Source: Acidobacteriota bacterium (GTDB lineage Bacteria; Acidobacteriota; Vicinamibacteria; Marinacidobacterales; SMYC01). Taken from it: a stretch of DNA of 50,198 bases. Positions within the stretch are counted from its first letter, which is position 1; each line of letters opens with the position of its first letter. Below are positions 45,726 to 50,198 of the stretch, piece after piece. The position numbers and the translations under genes are program-made. The stretch spans positions 1-50,198 of the forward strand of contig SMYC01000220.1 of NCBI GenBank assembly GCA_004356105.1, in the 5' to 3' direction. The notes beneath the pieces are model-generated. The model was not told the origin of the DNA and searched no databases. It saw only the letters and a list, made by a program, of their open reading frames with translations.

Positions 45726-46220
45726 ATGCAGAAGCTCTTGCCCTTGTTGCTTGCACTCTTGGTGACAACGGCCTGTGGGAGTGCGTGCAAAGAAACTGCG
45801 AGTCAGCGCCGAGGCGTGGTCCCGTCCACCGAGGCCGACGAAGAGGCCATCAGAGAGCTGCTTCGCAAGAACGACGAGGCCATGACTTCTGGCGATCCTG
45901 ACGGCGTCGCGGCGCTCTACACAGACGACGCAGTGGAAATGGGACAAAACCGCCCCGCCATCTTCGGGAAGAGCGCTATCCATGCGCTCGAAGAAAGATT
46001 CCTGAGCGCCAACCATGCCGAGGTTCGGACCACCGTCGATAAGATCCAAGTCTCCGGCGACTTGGCCGTGGTGCGAGCCGGGTTCACGGTCTCGCCACGC
46101 CGAAGAGCGGTGGCGACACAACCACCCTCGTCGCCAAGAGCCTGAGGGTCTGTCATCGGCAGCCAGATGGGTCGTGGAAAATCGGCACCCTGATGTGGAG
46201 CTCCGACGCGCCTCTCGGTT
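45726..46220 (+). pseudogene. NTF2/SnoaL-like (DUF4440-type) lipoprotein, frameshifted and fused to kinase debris
   Basis: The ATG at 45726 is preceded by AAGGAGG (5-nt spacing). A lipoprotein signal (MQKLLPLLLALLVTTACGSA) precedes an NTF2-like cone domain: ADEEAIRELLRKNDEAMTSG, DPDGVAALYTDDAVEMGQNR, FLSANHAEVRTTVDKI, VSGDLAVVRAGF. One base is missing near 46093-46100; the family continues as TPKSGGDTTTLVAKSLRVCH, PDGSWKIGTLMWSSDAP in another frame. At about 46215 it joins the kinase pseudogene. These small domains bind hydrophobic ligands or act as isomerase-like folds; the role is unknown. Confidence 0.7.
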
Positions 46221-47698
46221 CCAGAGATGCTCACGGGCCGCAAAGCGTTTACGGGTAAGAGCCAGGCGAGTCTCATCGGGGCCATCATGAACGCGGAGCC
46301 CGCGGCACCGTCGACGCTTTTTCCCATGAGGCCCAAGGCTCTCGATCATGTCGTGCAAACGTGCTTGGCCAAGGATCCGGATGAGCGTTGGAGCACGGCC
46401 GGAGACGTCGGACGCGAGCTATCGTGGATCCGCGAAAGTCACGAGGAGCGCGCTTCCGTCGAGGTCACGTCGCCACGACGTTCGCGCGAGCGGATTTTGT
46501 GGGCAGGAGCACTCCTTGTTGTGGGCCTCACCGCTGGCCTCGCACTCTTCAAAGCGAGCTCGCCGCAGCTACCGGAGCCCGTGACGCGCCTCGTCATCGA
46601 TCTGCCTCCGGAGCACCGACTGGTGGACAGCTTTCACCCCATCGCGTTCGCGCCCGACGGCGCCTCGCTCGTCTATGCGGCCACGGCAGCCGGAGCTGCC
46701 GATTCGCAACTGTTCCTTCATCGCCTGGACCGTTTCGAGGCAGAGGCGATTCCCGACACCGTCGGTGCGCGCGATCCCTTTTTCTCGCCGGATGGCCAGT
46801 GGGTTGGCTTTCTCGCGGGGAGCGCACTGTAGCGAATCTCCCTCGACACGGGAGCTGTTGCAACCATCCACGAGGGCATCGAGACGTTTCGCGGCGCGAG
46901 TTGGGCGATCGACGACTCGATCGTTTTTTCGGATCTCGGCAAAGGGCTGTTGCGCGTCCCGGCTACCGGGGGGGAGCCGGAGTCGCTAGCGGCTCGGGAC
47001 GACCGGGGCCTTCATCGTTTTCCACACGTGCTGCCCGATGGGAAAGCGGTGCTCTTCACGGTTGGTGTGGGTGAAACGGCGAGAGTGGCGTTGCTCTCGC
47101 TCGATACAGGAGACTGGCACACGTTGGGCGAGGAGGGCATCGGAGCGCAGTTCGTGAACGCCGGCCAGATCGCCTACGGTAGAGGGGAAACCCTCCAACT
47201 CGTCGCGTTCGACCGCCAACGTCTTTTGTCGGGCGGCGATTCCCGACCCGTCCTTCGCGATGTCTACACCGACCTGAGCTTCAACCTTCCCTACTTCACG
47301 ACGTCACGAGGCGGCTCGCTCGCCTATGTATCCGGGGAATCCCAGACACAATTGATGTGGGTCGACCGAGCCGGAGAAGCTGAGCCGTTCGACGAGATCC
47401 TGACCGATGTCTTCTGGCCACGGCTTTCGCCGGACGGCAAACGACTGGCGATCACCTTTGGAGCTCGCAGCGGCGGCGTCGAGATCTGGGTTCTGGATCT
47501 CGAACGCGGCACGCGCCGATCATTGATTTCCGGTGGCCTCAGCTAGACTCCGGAGGGGCGGTCGCACGCAACTACGACATATCCCCCGACGGCAAGCGAT
47601 TCCTGATGATCAAGGAAAGCGGGACCGCCTCGACCGAGTTCATCCTCGTACAAAACTGGTTCGAGGAACTGAAGTCCCGCGTCCCGACGGACAACTGA
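46220..47698 (+). pseudogene. Ser/Thr kinase-TolB pseudogene lacking the catalytic N-lobe
   Basis: Starts inside the kinase C-lobe (EMLTGRKAFTGKSQASL, CLAKDPDERWSTAGDVGREL), so Lys, HRD and DFG are gone. Then a membrane helix (WAGALLVVGLTAGLALF) and propeller (FAPDGASLVYAA, FFSPDGQWVGFL). An in-frame TAG at 46830-46832 interrupts it, the same frame resumes (RISLDTGAVATIHEGIETFR) to 47546, and after a deletion the family ending NYDISPDGKRFLMIK, LVQNWFEELKSRVPTDN appears in a third frame up to 47698. Several independent lesions make this a clear pseudogene. Confidence 0.88.
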
Positions 47699-47707
47699 CA
47701 GACAGCG

Positions 47708-48709
47708 CTACCGAGATTTCCGTCGCTCAGCAATTTTTTGCTGGATGAACGCCGGCCCGTAAACGCGCTCCGCCTCCAAAAGATTATGGGCGGGACAAAG
47801 GAGCCTCATTATGGACTCATCGTTGCTCCGAAAGATGCCAAAAGGTCGCTTATGGTCGAGGTGCAGCCCCACCCGCGCCGTACATCTCCTCCCATCTGGC
47901 CCCCGATAGGTACATTCGTAGGAATCCCGCTCGTGAACGCGCTCGGAGACCTCGGACGCAACGTATCGAGACTCAGCTGGTTTATCCTTTTTTGAAATCT
48001 CGTTTGAACGAGATTTCGCCGTAGTGCTCCCCTGCCTCTTTCTTCGCCGCTCGAGCTTCTTCTTCGGGTCTTTCTTCTCGAGCGCGATGTCGAGCGCCGC
48101 TTCCAAAACCTCTGCCATGTGCTTCTGAGCGTTCTCGACGCCTGTTACTTCGGCGAGTCGTTCCAATTTGTCCTTGAAGCCCTTGTCGGCCGAAAAACGA
48201 AAGTTGAACACTTCTTCGCGCGCGGGTTGCAGAATGGTGGGCGAGCTCTTCGGGGTCTCGACGATCGGAGGTGATGGCGCTGGCTTATCTCGAGGCGACG
48301 GCTCGGGCACCGCAGCCGTGAGTTCCCCGGAGGAGGGGCGCTTGCGGATAGACGGCTCGAAGACCGGCTTCGATTTCAACACAACCAAGTACTCCTCCGT
48401 CTGCCTGCGGGTCATCCCAGCGCAATCGGAGAGGAGATCGTTGACATTGTCCTCCGTGAGGTGGGGCGCGAGAAGAGCTGCAACAGTGAGACTGATAGAA
48501 CTCTCGGCAAGAGCGACCAGTAACTGAGGGAAGCGGCGCGACACGTTGGCCACATGGATGCGTGCCGGCACGGCGCCTTCGCTTAGGTTCAGGGACGAAA
48601 TGCAGTAGTCGAACTGGCTCTTGTACCCAAGCTTGAGCGCGGTCTTCCGGCTCGCCATCTCGGCAAGATGCGCGATGAGCTTGGCGATCGCCGTATTCTC
48701 CGAGACCAC
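47708..48709 (-). CDS. HNH endonuclease domain protein (copy 2), start unclear
   Basis: 333 residues from GTG 48709. Helical N-terminal domain (LNLSEGAVPARIHVANVSRR, LAPHLTEDNVNDLLSDCAGM), basic linker, then HNH: YVASEVSERVHERDSYECTY, CTARVGLHLDHKRPFGIFRS, RLLCPAHNLLEAERVYG. It is a paralog of the gene at 33657 (shared LAPHLT-x-DN/NNN and PSIRKRP). Protein-like sequence continues upstream (EQFTSYFTKLEQLSGDELLR) to 48787 where an ATC follows GAGGTG; no ATG/GTG/TTG is available there before an in-frame TGA. So either a start was lost or a rare codon is used. A minus-strand TATACT (48810-48815) precedes it. Confidence 0.85.
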   Translation of the reverse strand: MVSENTAIAKLIAHLAEMASRKTALKLGYKSQFDYCISSLNLSEGAVPARIHVANVSRRFPQLLVALAESSISLTVAALLAPHLTEDNVNDLLSDCAGMTRRQTEEYLVVLKSKPVFEPSIRKRPSSGELTAAVPEPSPRDKPAPSPPIVETPKSSPTILQPAREEVFNFRFSADKGFKDKLERLAEVTGVENAQKHMAEVLEAALDIALEKKDPKKKLERRRKRQGSTTAKSRSNEISKKDKPAESRYVASEVSERVHERDSYECTYRGPDGRRCTARVGLHLDHKRPFGIFRSNDESIMRLLCPAHNLLEAERVYGPAFIQQKIAERRKSR

Positions 48710-48815
48710 TAGCTTTTCCGCCGAGCGAAGGAGCTCGTCTCCAGAAAGTTGTTCGAGTTTTGTGAAGTAGCTCGTGAACTGTTCGATCCTCTTCTCACCT
48801 CAGTAATTAAGTATA

Positions 48816-49030
48816 CTCCACTGTTTTTTCGCGCCCGCACATCGCGTGAGAACATCGAACAGCGCTCGGCCCGACGCAAAAGTCAAAATCCTCCCCACGA
48901 ACGCAGCGGCGACCCGTACAGCGTCCGGCAACCGTGTTCTTGGACAGAGCGGCAACGCGAAGAATCTCATCGCGCAAAACCTGTCAAGTTTTTTTGAGAC
49001 CCTGGGTCAAATTTGTGAAAGACGACCTGC
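48816..49030. other. Intergenic stretch between HNH copy 2 and the next promoter
   Basis: I see no gene-like frame or known RNA here. It contains T-runs (TTTTTT at 48824, a longer run at 48990) and a GACCCTGGGTC palindrome near 49000. Confidence 0.4.
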
Positions 49031-49059
49031 TTGCCCACCACCCACGGCTGTCGTAACAT
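49031..49059 (+). promoter_or_regulatory. Kinase promoter module, copy 2, now upstream of the RluA gene
   Basis: TTGCCC (49031-49036), 17-bp spacer starting ACCACCC and ending TGTCG, TAACAT (49054-49059). No ATG at the 12-nt position; the next gene starts 49 nt downstream at 49108. Confidence 0.65.
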
Positions 49060-49107
49060 CGGATTGCCTCGTAGCTTCGCGAGCCTGCTTCACGGCAACC
49101 AAGCGTC

Positions 49108-49977
49108 ATGCCCACATCACACACTGTCGAACACCCCGCAGAGCTCATGTCCTTTCTCTTCGCCTGCCACCCCGACGTGAAGAGGACAAAAGTGCGCCAG
49201 TGGCTCAAGCACGGGTCGGTTCAAGTCAACGGACAGGCGGTAACACGCTCCAAGCACCCTCTACAGACCGGGGACGTCGTCTCGATTCGCGCCAAGAAAG
49301 ACGTGCAGGCAGAAGGACTGTTGCCACCGGGAATGCATGTATTGTTCGAAGACGAATCGCTCATCGTCATCGAGAAACCCGAGCGTTTGCTGAGCGTGGC
49401 CAGTGCGACAGAGAAGGACGAGACAGCCTATGCTTTTCTGACGGACTACGTCCGCGCCGGTAATCATCGGAGCCGGCGGCGGGTGTGGATCGTTCACCGG
49501 TTGGACCGCGAGTCGTCGGGGCTGATGGTCTTTGCGAAGACGCAGGCCATCAAGCGCGTGCTGCAAGCACACTGGTCCAAGACCGCGAAACGCTATCTGG
49601 CAGTCGTGGAAGGAGCGCCACCGGCTGACCAAGGCGTGCTGGAGTCACACCTGGATGAGAGCAACTCGTTCAAGGTAAGAAGCTCCCCGCGCAGCGAGCG
49701 GACACGCCATGCGGTGACTCGTTACCGAGTCAGGAAACGGCGGGCCACCCGGACGTTGCTCGAGCTGACGCTGGAGACCGGTCGGCGCAACCAGATCCGA
49801 GTGCATCTGGCCGACGCGAGATGTCCAATCGTCGGCGATCGCAAGTATAGCGCCCGCACGAATCCCGCCCGGCGCCTGGGACTGCACGCGAGCTCCCTGC
49901 AATTCAAGCATCCGTCGTCTGGAGAGCTTCTGAGGTTCGACTCACCTCTGCCGCCGGAGCTGGCGCGTCTGCTGTGA
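49108..49977 (+). CDS. RluA-family RNA pseudouridine synthase
   Basis: 289 residues. An N-terminal S4 RNA-binding domain (KVRQWLKHGSVQVNGQAVTR) is followed by the synthase core: VLFEDESLIVIEKPERLLSV, catalytic Asp in HRLDRESSGLMVFAKT, LETGRRNQIRVHLA, LGLHASSLQFKHP. It isomerises uridines in rRNA or tRNA; the exact site is not predictable. The upstream promoter is one of the kinase-type modules. Confidence 0.95.
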   Translation: MPTSHTVEHPAELMSFLFACHPDVKRTKVRQWLKHGSVQVNGQAVTRSKHPLQTGDVVSIRAKKDVQAEGLLPPGMHVLFEDESLIVIEKPERLLSVASATEKDETAYAFLTDYVRAGNHRSRRRVWIVHRLDRESSGLMVFAKTQAIKRVLQAHWSKTAKRYLAVVEGAPPADQGVLESHLDESNSFKVRSSPRSERTRHAVTRYRVRKRRATRTLLELTLETGRRNQIRVHLADARCPIVGDRKYSARTNPARRLGLHASSLQFKHPSSGELLRFDSPLPPELARLL

Positions 49978-49988
49978 GAGTCCCCTAT

Positions 49989-50017
49989 TTGCCCACGACC
50001 CACCATTGTCGTAGCAT
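49989..50017 (+). promoter_or_regulatory. Kinase promoter module, copy 3
   Basis: TTGCCC (49989-49994), 17-bp spacer starting ACGACCC and ending TGTCG, TAGCAT (50012-50017), then 12 nt to an ATG at 50030, the same distance as at 41607-41620. Confidence 0.65.
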
Positions 50018-50029
50018 TATCGCCCCGAA

Positions 50030-50083
50030 ATGTCACTCCCAACCGGCACCAAACTCGCGACAGGTAGCCATTTCTATCCGTGA
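50030..50083 (+). pseudogene. N-terminal scrap of a kinase gene
   Basis: The ATG opens MSLPTGTKLA, closely matching MSLSPGTKL of the intact kinase, then diverges and stops at 50081. Only about ten family codons remain. The final 115 bp of the window show nothing I recognise. Confidence 0.65.
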
Positions 50084-50198
50084 GGGCCAGCCGTCTGGTT
50101 CAGATTGAGCATGATTTTGGTCTCGAGGTAGGCATTTAGAATTCATCCGGACGGATCGCAAGAGACAAAAGGATCGCCGCGGTGCCTGTACGTGGGCA

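Noticed and set aside
1-50198. CRISPR arrays, tRNA and rRNA genes
   Set aside because: I found no regularly spaced identical repeats, no cloverleaf with conserved T-loop, and no rRNA-like stretches.

Overview
The window is about 50 kb of high-GC bacterial DNA that looks like an Acidobacteriota genome (inference). The evidence is a PadR regulator fused operon-style to a large two-module MacB/FtsX permease of the ADOP type, several membrane serine/threonine kinases with TolB/WD40-like propellers, a SagB-type dehydrogenase, a BlaI/BlaR1-M56 pair, a GMC oxidoreductase with its small Tat subunit beside a DUF1080 lipoprotein, and HNH endonuclease paralogs. No rRNA, tRNA or CRISPR array was seen.

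Layout. 0-3 kb: edge of a lipoprotein gene, then a kinase-propeller gene with a 3' frameshift. 3-4.6 kb: duplicated cupin lipoprotein and a Phd/ParE-like toxin-antitoxin pair whose toxin lacks a normal start codon. 4.6-7.4 kb: DUF58 and BatA-type VWA genes. 7.5-13 kb: one very large secreted FG-GAP/VCBS protein with 21 Ca-binding-type repeats and a PQQ-like propeller, split by a frameshift. 13-18 kb: S9 peptidase, two small decayed ORFs, BlaR1-like M56 protease with HEAT repeats, and BlaI with twin operators. 18-21 kb: GMC dehydrogenase pair diverging from a DUF1080 lipoprotein. 21-24 kb: DEAD-box helicase and a zinc-ribbon/glycine-zipper membrane protein. 24-29 kb: transposase/kinase debris, ADOP permease (frameshifted), PadR and SagB. 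29-32 kb: a tightly overlapped CheY, CheC, hybrid histidine kinase operon behind a sigma-28-like promoter.

From 32 kb onward the window is a mosaic. Intact genes (RraA-like, two HNH proteins, P1 peptidase, GNAT, one full kinase, XRE/AbiEii toxin-antitoxin, RluA pseudouridine synthase) alternate with broken pieces of kinase-propeller genes, transposases, a DUF4145 protein, a tyrosine recombinase and a phosphotransferase. I count ten kinase/TolB loci in the window: one intact, one nearly intact, and eight fragments.

The most novel-looking signals are: (1) a promoter module (-35 TTGCCC, 17-bp spacer with conserved AC-ACCC start and TGTCG end, -10 TAACAT/TAGCAT) at three loci, two of which place a kinase ATG exactly 12 nt after the -10, predicting leaderless kinase mRNAs; (2) the kinase graveyard itself, including kinase fragments nested in opposite orientation at 35-37.5 kb; (3) the FliA-like promoter of the CheY-CheC-kinase operon; (4) a shared AACTAT half-site in the BlaI and PadR promoter regions; (5) the 21-blade secreted protein. 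Single-base frameshifts recur in several otherwise well preserved genes. They could be real decay or assembly/sequencing error, and I cannot separate these from sequence alone.
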